Assembly: GCF_001439735.1 (NCBI RefSeq)
Contig: NZ_JYLN01000002.1
Coordinates: forward strand, 248,001-312,000
Direction of reading: 5' to 3'
DNA length: 64,000 nt
Source of the DNA: Pseudomonas paralactis
Lineage (GTDB): Bacteria > Pseudomonadota > Gammaproteobacteria > Pseudomonadales > Pseudomonadaceae
Shown: positions 57,101 through 63,823 of the stretch, piece after piece
Layout of the letters: each line of letters begins with the position of its first letter
Numbering within the stretch: position 1 is the stretch's first letter
The notes under the pieces: generated by a model
Told to the model about the DNA's origin: nothing
Databases searched by the model: none
Seen by the model: the letters and a program-made list of their open reading frames with translations, nothing else
Program-made: the position numbers and the translations under genes

Positions 57101-57887
57101 TTTGCGGATCGTAGTTACTTGGCACCTTGATGATGCGCCCGCGCAGTTCGAAAGAGCGCGAGGGGATCGACTGAAATTGTGCGGCATCGAATTGCAGGCC
57201 GATCAGCGCCGAGCCCGGGTAGCGCAGCTTGGCGTCAATCACCTCGGTGGACGACTCCACGGTGGTGGTATCGGCAATCGCACCACTGGTGGAGTTGGGT
57301 GTAATACGCCGCACGCGCAGGGCCCAGCCCACTTTGGCTGGGGGCAAGTCAACGCGGTGGGAACGTTCGTACTTGGTGGTGGTTTTACCGCTGAACGCAG
57401 CGGCCAGCACCTCTGTAAACGCACCGCCGTCGGTGGACAGGTCGATGGCGTACTGCACGGTATAACCGTTGGTGTCGCCGTTGCTGGTGTTGGTCTGCGA
57501 CAGCCGCGTCACGGCCAGGCGAACCCGTACCGCCGACAGTTGCAGGTTGGAATAGGACTTGGTCCAGGGCTGATCGCTGCGCAGCTCGATCGACACCGGG
57601 CTTTCGTTTTCCACTGCCGGGAAGCCAGGGATATGTGACTGGTCCTGGCTGCCATTGCGGGTGTCGAGGGTCACGCCACTGAAGTTGAGGCTGCCATCGG
57701 CGTTGGCCAGCGGGGTCTCGTCGAGAAACACCGAGCGCTTATCGTTTTTCAAACCGACAATCTCGCCTTCGCTGACGAGATCGAGGATACGGGCATAGGC
57801 CGTACTTTGCAGGCTGTCTGGCGCCTCCACGGAGGGACGGGGCTTGGACGCGCCGCCTTTGCTGCCAGCGAGAGTGAGGTCAGTCAT
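54159..57887 (-). CDS. Tail tip / host specificity protein J
   Basis: 1242 aa, lambda gpJ-like. The N-terminal tip domain includes LVSEGEIVGLKNDKRSVFLD and GAYAY-type motifs (YSNANVIGGQFIYGGSAKKT); then fibronectin type III-like repeats (PTGVTVSNDHFVEQGSAVNV, VTIEWQRVANAIAYEAYWRK) and the DUF1983 C-terminal region with coiled coils (QTKVNQQSVSIQTNASAIAD). The final part (FAIYNENTPGKPSTPFAVRG) is shared by many siphophage J proteins. It contacts the host surface at the tip. AAGGA 5 bases upstream. Confidence 0.93.
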   Translation of the reverse strand: MTDLTLAGSKGGASKPRPSVEAPDSLQSTAYARILDLVSEGEIVGLKNDKRSVFLDETPLANADGSLNFSGVTLDTRNGSQDQSHIPGFPAVENESPVSIELRSDQPWTKSYSNLQLSAVRVRLAVTRLSQTNTSNGDTNGYTVQYAIDLSTDGGAFTEVLAAAFSGKTTTKYERSHRVDLPPAKVGWALRVRRITPNSTSGAIADTTTVESSTEVIDAKLRYPGSALIGLQFDAAQFQSIPSRSFELRGRIIKVPSNYDPQTRTYSGVWDGTFKSAWTDNPAWIYYDLLLHQRYGLGHLLNAGQVDKWELYRIGQYCDQPVSDGKGGTEPRFTCNLYLSVRADALKVLQDLATTFRGMAYWGAGSVMAVADMPEDPVYTYSNANVIGGQFIYGGSAKKTRYTVALVSWNDPTDFYRQKVQYVDDAEGIARYGIQQTEISATGCTSQAQAQRIGKWALLTNRLETESVTFAVGLDGTLARPGQIIRVADNDRAGRRIGGRLRAATLDTLTLDAEVTATAGDTITLVMPNGKAVSRAVKSVSAAGADEQLVVLQTRLDELPSAQSIWAIDSATLALQQFRVLSISEDFSDDEIKYSLSAVKHVPSKFAAIDNGAKIDSPPITVIPPSVQAAPTGVTVSNDHFVEQGSAVNVMTIEWQRVANAIAYEAYWRKNDGEWVYAGRTGGSSIEVSGIYAGRYVAKVRAINALDIGSLYSESVETVLNGKTTLPPTVAALTTESLVFAIKVKWQIPQGVSTADLQRTEIWYGKTADLAMATKLGDYAYPQTDLTMMGLAAGTSLFFWARLVDRTGNIGPWFPSGSGVNGQASSDASPILDLIAGQISETELGKHLLDRIELIDGSGAGSVNDRLDNTRKELQALVDQVTDALLYDAARAYASGEFVRQENHLYQAIQTVPANSPPPNAAYWLDIGSLVQTSNALALQIQQNKTAIETVDGKVTSTAQKTDGVYAQVNPKMAGDEQTSFAGDDVSMAGTWSVMSAIAEGDIAQAIKTDALEVRVNQNRASITSVDSASASRDEALAQRVTRLDAKVNNNSASIDTRLTTLATADKTLAQSIETVQTKVNQQSVSIQTNASAIADTNGKLAANWSVRMQVAAGGGYKFAGIGLGIENGPGGLQSQFLISADQFAIYNENTPGKPSTPFAVRGTETFIDSAFIQNGTITNAKIGQVIQSNDYQPGVRGWKLDKAGGLELNGVGGGGRMTISNQLVQVFDANQVLRVRFGIWG

Positions 57888-57903
57888 GGCTTTCCTTCAG
57901 GCG

Positions 57904-57928
57904 AAATAAAGCCCGCACTCGGCGGGCT
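57904..57928 (-). terminator. U-tailed hairpin between gpI copy 2 and gpJ
   Basis: AGCCCGC / GCGGGCT with a 5-base loop, followed on the minus strand by TTTATTT. In a 59-base gap. Confidence 0.7.
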
Positions 57929-57946
57929 GGTTGAAGAGCAGGAACG

Positions 57947-58606
57947 TTAGAGTTGATCCTGGGTGTAGATCCCGGCGCTGATCACGGAGCTGCCGACGAT
58001 CAGTTGGCCGTAAAGCAGGCCTACCGGGTTGCCCTGGGCACTGGTGTTGACCGGTCCGTTGAAGCTGTAGCTGGCGCGGTTATTGGGGCCATCTTGTGCC
58101 GCCAGCCCCTTGGGTACGGGTGACAACATCTGCATCACGCCTCCCATTACCATGGAGGCGCCCATCATGATCATGCCCGAACCAAACGGTGCGCCGGCAC
58201 CAAAGGTACCGCCTGTGATAATCGCGCCAACGACAATCAGCACCGCGCCGACAATGGTCTGCAGGGCGCCCGCGCGCTTGCTGCCGATCAGCACTGGCGC
58301 CAGGCGGATGTCGTCATTGCCGATCGGGGCACCGAGGCGCTCCTGGGGGATGTTTTCCTTGCCCGTGAACACCGAATAGGTCAGCCCGTTGTCTTTGGAC
58401 TCCATCAGGAAACGTTCAAAGCCAGGCAGAAGGATGCTCAGGGCATGTATGGCCTCTGAAACGCTACTGACTGCCAATCGATGCACTCTGCCAAAGCGCG
58501 CCCCCAGCACGCCATACAGGCGAACCGTGCGCACCTTTTCGGCAGCGGTTTGTTGTGTGGCTGGCACGCACGTTTGGGAATTGGGAGTCACCGCAATCTT
58601 CCTCAT
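57947..58606 (-). CDS. Tail assembly protein I, copy 2
   Basis: 219 aa from the ATG at 58606 (ATGA overlap with copy 1). N-terminal KVRTVRLYGVLGARFGRVHR and AVSSVSEAIHALSILLPGFE, then GSKRAGALQTIVGAVLIVVG with Gly/Ala-rich hydrophobic helices and the end SYSFNGPVNTSAQGNPVGLL. This is a lambda gpI-type assembly protein needed to initiate the tail tip. It is clearly paralogous to copy 1 (roughly 70% identical over the first ~100 residues), but has a longer N-terminal extension (MRKIAVTPNSQTCVPATQQT). Confidence 0.85.
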   Translation of the reverse strand: MRKIAVTPNSQTCVPATQQTAAEKVRTVRLYGVLGARFGRVHRLAVSSVSEAIHALSILLPGFERFLMESKDNGLTYSVFTGKENIPQERLGAPIGNDDIRLAPVLIGSKRAGALQTIVGAVLIVVGAIITGGTFGAGAPFGSGMIMMGASMVMGGVMQMLSPVPKGLAAQDGPNNRASYSFNGPVNTSAQGNPVGLLYGQLIVGSSVISAGIYTQDQL

Positions 58607-59232
58607 AGTTGGTCCTGTGCATAAATGCCCGCGCTGATGACCGCGCTGCCTACCGTCAACTGACCATAAAGCAGGCCCACAGGGCTGCCTTGAATGCTGG
58701 TATTGACCGGCCCATTGAAGCTGTAACTCGCACGGTTTTCCGGACGGTCCATGGTGCCCAGGCCTTTGGCCATCGGCGACATCAACTGCATAACGCCGCC
58801 CATGGCCATGGAAATCCCCATGCTCGCGGCAAAGGTCCAACCGGTGGTGGATGAAGCACCGATCAAGGCTGAGGAACTCCCCGAGGCCAGACCGCCAGAG
58901 AAGTACGAGGCAGCGACAATCAGCGCCACGCCAATAATGGTTTGCATGGACCCTGCGCGTTTGCTGCCCATCAGTACCGGTGCGATACGTATATCCGCAG
59001 CGCCTGGAGGTGCCTTGAGGCGATCCTGGCCAATGTTGTCACGCCCCAGGAAAATCGAATACGTCACGCCCCGGTCCTTGGACTCCATCAAGAAACCCTC
59101 GAACCCCGGCACCAGAATGCACAGCGCATGGATCGCTTCTGAAGCATTGCTCACCGCCAGCCGATGCACGCGCCCGAAGCTGGCGCCCAGGCTGCCGTAG
59201 AGGCGCACCGTCCTGACTTTTTCATGATGCAT
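58603..59232 (-). CDS. Tail assembly protein I, copy 1
   Basis: 209 aa, starting MHHEKVRTVRLYGSLGASFG with GGAGG 5 bases upstream. Same layout as copy 2: VHRLAVSNASEAIHALCILV, GSKRAGSMQTIIGVALIVAA, a hydrophobic glycine-rich core (SYFSGGLASGSSSALIGASS) and SYSFNGPVNTSIQGSPVGLL, VGSAVISAGIYAQDQL. Two I genes in tandem replace the single I of lambda. Both frames are intact, so both may be used. Confidence 0.86.
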   Translation of the reverse strand: MHHEKVRTVRLYGSLGASFGRVHRLAVSNASEAIHALCILVPGFEGFLMESKDRGVTYSIFLGRDNIGQDRLKAPPGAADIRIAPVLMGSKRAGSMQTIIGVALIVAASYFSGGLASGSSSALIGASSTTGWTFAASMGISMAMGGVMQLMSPMAKGLGTMDRPENRASYSFNGPVNTSIQGSPVGLLYGQLTVGSAVISAGIYAQDQL

Positions 59233-59265
59233 GGCATCCTCCAGGCGAATGATCCGCCGATGTGG

Positions 59266-60039
59266 TTAGTGTTTGGCCCGCAGGCCGTGTCGCCAATAGC
59301 TCACCGTCACCTCGCCCCAATAGCCGCCGTAGGTATCGCGCTTGCTGTCGCGGCCATACAGGTGGTGCAGGATCGAACCTGGGGCCGGGTAATGTTCGGG
59401 TTCACTTTGCAGCACGCCGTCGGCCAGGTAGATCGCAGCATGGTTGGGCACTGGCGAGCGGATCTGCATCAGTACGATATCGCCCTGTTGCAGTTGGCTG
59501 ACCTGCACGAAGCCAGCGGCCGGCAGGTTGTCCAGGTAGAGGTTGCCGCCCTTGTCCCACCAACCGTCTTCGCGCTGATAGTCGCCAAGCTCGATGCCCA
59601 GCTCGCGACGGTAGTAGTCGAGGATGATGCTCAGGCAGTCATGCACACCGTGGGCGAAGGCGCGACCGATCAGGGGCGCCTGGTAGCCGTTCGGCGTGCA
59701 ACTGGCCCATTCACCAGTGCGGACCTGCCCATCGTCTTCCGTGCGTACTTCCACAATGTGCCAGGGCAACCCGGAGGCTTCGCACGCCACACGGTCTGCT
59801 TCACTGGGTGTCGCCGGACAATCGGGATGGCTGTGTACTACTGCGAGAATCTCGCCCCGCTCTTCGGCGCCGGCGTAGTCCTCGGGCGCCAGGCGAAAGT
59901 GTTCGCTGGGCGTGCTCGCCGTATTTCGACACGGCACATACACACGCTTGCGCCCTTCGCGAATCAGCAGGCCGCAGCACTCATGGGGATACGCGGCCAC
60001 GGCGTGCCGGGCAATCGCCGCCAGGTTGGTCTTGTTCAT
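59266..60039 (-). CDS. Tail tip protein K, JAMM plus NlpC/P60 domains
   Basis: 257 aa from the ATG at 60039. The N-terminal JAMM/MPN metalloprotease domain has Glu in AAYPHECCGLLI and the full HxHPx6SxxD motif in HSHPDCPATPSEAD. The C-terminal NlpC/P60 peptidase has the nucleophile Cys in GVHDCLSIILDYY and a His in MQIRSPVPNHAAIYL. Lambda gpK has the same two domains and acts in tip assembly; the cell-wall peptidase may help penetration. Starts three bases after gpL ends. Confidence 0.93.
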   Translation of the reverse strand: MNKTNLAAIARHAVAAYPHECCGLLIREGRKRVYVPCRNTASTPSEHFRLAPEDYAGAEERGEILAVVHSHPDCPATPSEADRVACEASGLPWHIVEVRTEDDGQVRTGEWASCTPNGYQAPLIGRAFAHGVHDCLSIILDYYRRELGIELGDYQREDGWWDKGGNLYLDNLPAAGFVQVSQLQQGDIVLMQIRSPVPNHAAIYLADGVLQSEPEHYPAPGSILHHLYGRDSKRDTYGGYWGEVTVSYWRHGLRAKH

Positions 60040-60041
60040 GC

Positions 60042-60725
60042 TCAGCTCCGCAACAGGCCGGCTGCCGGAAATGAGCCGTAGGGCAGCGGGTTGTTCTCGC
60101 CGAAACGCAGCTTGCAGCTGGTCAGCCGCCCACCGCATTTATCCTTGGCCGCGTCGGTGACGATCACGTCATTGGCATCCGCCACCGGGCCGCCGTTATA
60201 GCCGCAATAAGGGCCACGGTAACCACCGCAACTGAGCCACCAACACACGTTGGCAACGATCTGGCGACGTGGCAGCTGCACGCCGTTGAAGTCCAGCGCA
60301 CTGGCCAGTTCGAACTTCACCGTCTCGCTGCTTTCCGCGACTTTGCGCTCGACGTACCAGATGTCCGGCGGCAGTTCCTCTTCCGGGTCGGCTTCGGGCT
60401 GGCCGTCGAGGTACTTGGCCAGAGTGCGATGGCGGATCAGGCGCGCGCCTACCAGGTCTTCGAAATACAGCACCAGCGCCGTGATGAAACCGCCGACGTT
60501 ACCTACGGCCAGTGTCGGCGTCGGTTGGGTGCCCTGCCCCGACATTTCAAAACCCTCGGCCTGGATCGGCCAGGGGGAATATTCGTGGCCCTGCCAGAAG
60601 ATCGAAGACTCCTGGGGGTAACCATGAAACCGGTACAGCTCGGCGCCCAGGGGAGTGGCATCGAGCTCGAAAAGTTCCACCCAGGCCCCGGGCTCCAGGG
60701 TCTGGATATCTGCAGTGATGGACAT
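60042..60725 (-). CDS. Minor tail protein L (possible Fe-S domain)
   Basis: 227 aa from the ATG at 60725 with a GGAGA ribosome site. N-terminal lambda gpL-like domain (ADIQTLEPGAWVELFELDAT, FWQGHEYSPWPIQAEGFEMS). The C-terminal domain holds five Cys in NVCWWLSCGGYRGPYCGYNG and DKCGGRLTSCKLRFGENNPL; lambda gpL binds an iron-sulfur cluster in the equivalent domain. It is a tail-tip ring component. The gap to gpM upstream holds the MITE/REPIN insertion. Confidence 0.92.
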   Translation of the reverse strand: MSITADIQTLEPGAWVELFELDATPLGAELYRFHGYPQESSIFWQGHEYSPWPIQAEGFEMSGQGTQPTPTLAVGNVGGFITALVLYFEDLVGARLIRHRTLAKYLDGQPEADPEEELPPDIWYVERKVAESSETVKFELASALDFNGVQLPRRQIVANVCWWLSCGGYRGPYCGYNGGPVADANDVIVTDAAKDKCGGRLTSCKLRFGENNPLPYGSFPAAGLLRS

Positions 60726-60762
60726 ATGATTCTCCGGGCAAAGAAAACCCCGCACTGTGGCG

Positions 60763-60917
60763 TACTGCCGTTCAGTTAAGGCTTTTTGTAGGAGCGAGCT
60801 TGCTCGCGAAAAACTCACAGGCGCCGCGTTCAATCAGGAAACACGCGTTATCGTTAACGTTTTTCGCGAGCAAGCTCGCTCCTACAGAGGCGATATACGC
60901 TTAACTGAACGGCATTA
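60763..60917. mobile_element. 155-base MITE-like element carrying a REPIN, 12-base target duplication
   Basis: Terminal inverted repeats TACTGCCGTTCAGTTAAG (60763-60780) and its near-complement (60900-60917, 17 of 18) bound the element. Exact direct repeats CGCACTGTGGCG flank it at 60751-60762 and 60918-60929. Removing the element and one repeat rebuilds a perfect terminator hairpin ACCCCGC-ACTGTG-GCGGGGT with TTTT on the minus strand. Direct repeats of 10-13 bases are typical of IS4-family transposases, which may have moved it. No transposase gene is inside. Confidence 0.8.
60787..60886. repeat. REPIN, 'tgtaggagcgagcttgctcgcg' type, nested in the MITE
   Basis: Inverted REP arms with the same spacer type as 1-102, lying inside the element at 60763-60917. 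Confidence 0.9.
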
Positions 60918-60943
60918 CGCACTGTGGCGGGGTGGGGGCGGCG

Positions 60944-61282
60944 CTAGGGGTGGAAGGCTTGCTCGAACGTCGCCGTCAGGGAGTAGAGCCCGGCGCCCAT
61001 GGGCGTGGGCTGGTAACCCTTGCAGCGATACAACGCAGGCGCTGCCAGTGGCGCGGTCCAGTTGAACGCCTTGGCGCCGGCATGGCGATCAAGGAAAGCA
61101 ACGATCGCTTTGATGCGCGCCTCGTCACCCACGAACGTCAGTGGCCAGGACTGGGTTTTGTTGTTGATCCCGTCCGCTGCCGTCTGCTGGTAGCCATCGC
61201 CGAACTTGGCCGTCTTCAGGCGAAACTCGACGCTGCCGACGGGCTCCACCTTGGGCACCCAGGTGAAAGTTTCTGTGCTCAT
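60944..61282 (-). CDS. Minor tail protein M
   Basis: 112 aa from the ATG at 61282. Lambda gpM-like: MSTETFTWVPKVEPVGSVEF, RLKTAKFGDGYQQTAADGIN, FLDRHAGAKAFNWTAPLAAP, ending in LYSLTATFEQAFHP. A structural protein of the tail tip that joins tape measure and tip. The terminator-like element and the MITE follow it. Confidence 0.92.
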   Translation of the reverse strand: MSTETFTWVPKVEPVGSVEFRLKTAKFGDGYQQTAADGINNKTQSWPLTFVGDEARIKAIVAFLDRHAGAKAFNWTAPLAAPALYRCKGYQPTPMGAGLYSLTATFEQAFHP

Positions 61283-61310
61283 GTTTTCTCCAGGCCGAAG
61301 CCGTTGGTGG

Positions 61311-62534
61311 TCAGCGGCCGTTGATGGCCGACCAGATTTGCCCGCCCGGCTTGAGGTCGCGGGCGATCTGTTCGGCAGCGCCCTGGCGGGCGGAACCGGC
61401 ATAGGCGCGAGCGACGTTCTGGGCGTTGGTGTCGGTGCCTGAGCCCTGGCCGTCGGCGACGTTGATGGTTTGCTGGATCACCACTTGGTTACTGCTGGTG
61501 CTGCCTGATTGGCCGCCGCCCAGTGCACGCACGCCCAGGGAACCGTCGGAGCCACGGCTCAGAGGCATGATGGCTTCGGGGCCGGCTTCGCCGAAAAGGG
61601 CCATGGGGGCTAACGTTGGGCCAGTGGCGAGGGAGTTGGTGAAGGTGCCGCCATTGGCAAAGGCTTGAACACCGTAGTTCCAAGCGCTCCCTTTCGCGTT
61701 GTAATGAATACCCGCCGTGTTGAGCTGGGGGTTAAAGGTGTAGCTGTTAGCATCGACACTGGTGGTTGTCGGAGTCGGCGTGCTGCTACCCAACCAGGCA
61801 CTCACTGCCGAACTGGCCAGCCCGAACAACGAACTCAGCGCACTGGATGCCGCGGTCTTGGCCGCCATCGTGGCCATGTCCTTGAGCACTGACGTGGCGA
61901 AATCCGAAAAATTGAATTTGCCCGTGGTGGCGAACGTCAGCACCGCCTGGTCCATTTTCTCGAAAGCGCTGGTAAACACTGCCTTCGATTGTTCGGCCGC
62001 CGTACCTGCCTTGTTCGAATACTCATCGAACGCACTGTTAGCGCCCTGACGCCAGTCATCAAGCAGCTGCGTCATTTCGGCGAAGTTGCTCTTTACCTGC
62101 CGGGCCTTTGCATCGTCCAAAAACGCCATCGCCGCTTCGTCACCCGAAGGCGTGGGTACAGCCTCTGCGTATGGCCCACCCACTGGAAACGTCAGCCCCG
62201 CCCGCTCGGTGTAACTGGACTGCGCATCCAACGCGCCAACAAAATCATTCTGCGCCCCCTGGCTCTGCTTGAGCACTTGCACCAGTTGCGCATTTTTCTG
62301 GATAAATTTTTCCGCCGCATCCGTGGCCGGGTCATAGGCCCGTTGAAAGCCCTTGAACTGGCCGGACGTGACCTGTAGCGCCGCTGCGGCAGAGGCGCTG
62401 ACCTTTTTACCGGCGTCCTCGATCTTCTGCTGCATCTCGCGCAGGCTGTTTTCGGTAATCCGTGACGCCTTCGCCAGGGCCTGCTCCAGGCTGCCGAGGT
62501 TGAGCGTCAGATTACCCTGGGTAGCAGTTGCCAT
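61311..62534 (-). CDS. Tail tape measure protein H, unusually short
   Basis: 407 aa from the ATG at 62534 (GGAGA 6 bases upstream). The N-terminus (NLTLNLGSLEQALAKASRIT) and a helical stretch are followed by a lambda-type tape measure C-terminal domain (FEKMDQAVLTFATTGKFNFS, DFATSVLKDMATMAAKTAAS), then FANGGTF, AGPEAIMPLSRGSDGSLGVR. Lambda gpH has 853 residues and most siphophage tape measures exceed 600, so this is about half length. It fixes tail length, so a short tail is predicted. No frameshift or stop was seen. Confidence 0.88.
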   Translation of the reverse strand: MATATQGNLTLNLGSLEQALAKASRITENSLREMQQKIEDAGKKVSASAAAALQVTSGQFKGFQRAYDPATDAAEKFIQKNAQLVQVLKQSQGAQNDFVGALDAQSSYTERAGLTFPVGGPYAEAVPTPSGDEAAMAFLDDAKARQVKSNFAEMTQLLDDWRQGANSAFDEYSNKAGTAAEQSKAVFTSAFEKMDQAVLTFATTGKFNFSDFATSVLKDMATMAAKTAASSALSSLFGLASSAVSAWLGSSTPTPTTTSVDANSYTFNPQLNTAGIHYNAKGSAWNYGVQAFANGGTFTNSLATGPTLAPMALFGEAGPEAIMPLSRGSDGSLGVRALGGGQSGSTSSNQVVIQQTINVADGQGSGTDTNAQNVARAYAGSARQGAAEQIARDLKPGGQIWSAINGR

Positions 62535-62553
62535 AGGTTTCTCCGGGTCATGG

Positions 62554-62576
62554 ATAAAACCCGTCGAAACGGGTTT
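62554..62576 (-). terminator. U-tailed hairpin between gpT and gpH
   Basis: AAACCCGT / ACGGGTTT with CGAA tetraloop, then TTTTA on the minus strand. In the 62-base gap upstream of the tape measure gene. Confidence 0.72.
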
Positions 62577-62596
62577 CAAGGAAAGTGGCGTCGTCC

Positions 62597-62851
62597 TTAA
62601 CGCCACTCGTTCATCGCACGTTCGAGCGACACACCCCGGCGCAGCTCATGAGGCATGAAGTCAATCATCTCGGCCGTGCCGCCGCCCAGCCGGTGGGTCT
62701 GCAGCGCTATCAACGCGCTGCCCGCCTCCAGCCGCCTACCGGCGTGCAGGGAGCCATATCGGTCGATATAGCGCCCCCAGGCCAGGGCTTCTTGATAGGT
62801 CATGCGTTCCTTGGCTTCGGCGATCGTCCGGCCGCCCACTCCGTTCAGCAC
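62597..62851 (-). CDS. Tail assembly protein T-like (DUF4035), likely made by frameshift from G
   Basis: 84 aa if it begins at the GTG at 62851, for which no ribosome site is seen. The frame is open further upstream to 62916 (KELTAADEFWHELVLNGVGG), overlapping the end of the gene at 62881, and lies in its -1 frame. Lambda makes its gpG-T fusion exactly this way. The sequence MTYQEALAWGRYIDRYGSLH and HELRRGVSLERAMNEWR is DUF4035-like. A tail chaperone that loads the tape measure is the known role. Confidence 0.75.
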   Translation of the reverse strand: MLNGVGGRTIAEAKERMTYQEALAWGRYIDRYGSLHAGRRLEAGSALIALQTHRLGGGTAEMIDFMPHELRRGVSLERAMNEWR

Positions 62852-62880
62852 CAGTTCGTGCCAGAACTCATCGGCAGCCG

Positions 62881-63231
62881 TCAGCTCTTTACGCCGCCAC
62901 CCTGGGTGCCATTGACCTCATTGACTGCATTGAGGATCACAAACCCCAATGACGGCTCAAGGCCGAACGCATCGTCGTAACTCAGAGCTTCATCACCCTC
63001 GGCACCCAGCGACACTGACGCGGCGAGATAGCTGGCGTTGCGGCTCTGTGCTGACTCGCCTTGACTGAACAGACGCTCGATCACGCCGAAGGACTGGCGG
63101 CGAATGTGCAACGTGAACGTGTCAGTCACTTGCTTGCCGGTCTTGCTGTCCAGGTGCGTCCAGCTGATGTCTTTCTTCACCGGCTGGGCATCGACGATGC
63201 CGCCCTTGGCTTTCAGTTGTTTGAGGTTCAT
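62881..63231 (-). CDS. Tail assembly chaperone G-like
   Basis: 116 aa. N-terminus MNLKQLKAKGGIVDAQPVKK, then WTHLDSKTGKQVTDTFTLHI, IERLFSQGESAQSRNASYLA and DAFGLEPSLGFVILNAVNEV, a siphophage tail assembly chaperone pattern. It sits where lambda G lies, between tube and T/H. Starts eight bases after the tube protein stop. Confidence 0.85.
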   Translation of the reverse strand: MNLKQLKAKGGIVDAQPVKKDISWTHLDSKTGKQVTDTFTLHIRRQSFGVIERLFSQGESAQSRNASYLAASVSLGAEGDEALSYDDAFGLEPSLGFVILNAVNEVNGTQGGGVKS

Positions 63232-63239
63232 GGCGTCTC

Positions 63240-63731
63240 TCAGGCTTTCTTGATCCAGGCGCTGGCGCCAGTGCGTTGGATGGTGACGGTAGTGGTCACG
63301 ACTGCGTTCAGTGCGAAGTTGAACGGGAAGTCCGATACGTAGCCGTCAAAGGTGAACCAGGTGCGGGTTGCCGGCAATTCAAAGCCATCGCCCTTGGCGT
63401 TGACGGTCGGCAGCACGTCCTTGCCATCGGACCAACCCACGGCCCACTTCACGCCGGTATCGCCCTTGGCTTCAGACAGCTGGTGCAGGCGGATATGGCT
63501 GGCGTTGGTCGGGTCGGCGTTCAGGCCCAGGCTCGCCGTGCCAGGGGTGCGCAAACCTTTCTTGTAGCTGCGTTCTTCGGCGTTGAGGCTGGTGTCTTCA
63601 ATCTGCTCGGCCGGCGCGCCACCCGGTTCAAACGAAGTGGCGTGCTCGACTTCCAGCACGGTATAGGGCCCGGTGCCGGAGACCGGCGGAACGAGGGCGA
63701 AAATCTGGGTACCTTGGGTAAGAATCGACAT
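63240..63731 (-). CDS. Major tail tube protein (gpV-like)
   Basis: 163 aa from the ATG at 63731, GGAG 8 bases upstream. [60 protein letters not shown] and [20 protein letters not shown] are the tail tube family pattern of lambda-like tails and F-type pyocins. Polymerises into the tail shaft. Preceded by a U-tailed hairpin. Confidence 0.9.
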   Translation of the reverse strand: MSILTQGTQIFALVPPVSGTGPYTVLEVEHATSFEPGGAPAEQIEDTSLNAEERSYKKGLRTPGTASLGLNADPTNASHIRLHQLSEAKGDTGVKWAVGWSDGKDVLPTVNAKGDGFELPATRTWFTFDGYVSDFPFNFALNAVVTTTVTIQRTGASAWIKKA

Positions 63732-63752
63732 CGAGTGTTCTCCATGAACAAT

Positions 63753-63774
63753 AAAAAACCCGCGAAGGCGGGTT
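63753..63774 (-). terminator. U-tailed hairpin upstream of the tail tube gene
   Basis: AACCCGC / GCGGGTT with GAAG loop, then TTTTTT on the minus strand, in the 92-base gap after the partial gene at 63824. Confidence 0.75.
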
Positions 63775-63823
63775 GTGGGGTGCAACGGCTGTGTTGCTGC
63801 GTACAAGGCAGGTCGAGACGGGA

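Noticed and set aside
54954..57638. 894-aa open frame on the plus strand opposite J
   Set aside because: It is antisense to a well-supported J gene, shows no domain and is an artefact of high GC at codon third positions.
62851..62920. A lambda-type GGGAAAG slippery heptamer at the G-T overlap
   Set aside because: Read base by base, the window has no X XXY YYZ heptamer in the G frame; only the frame relation supports shifting.
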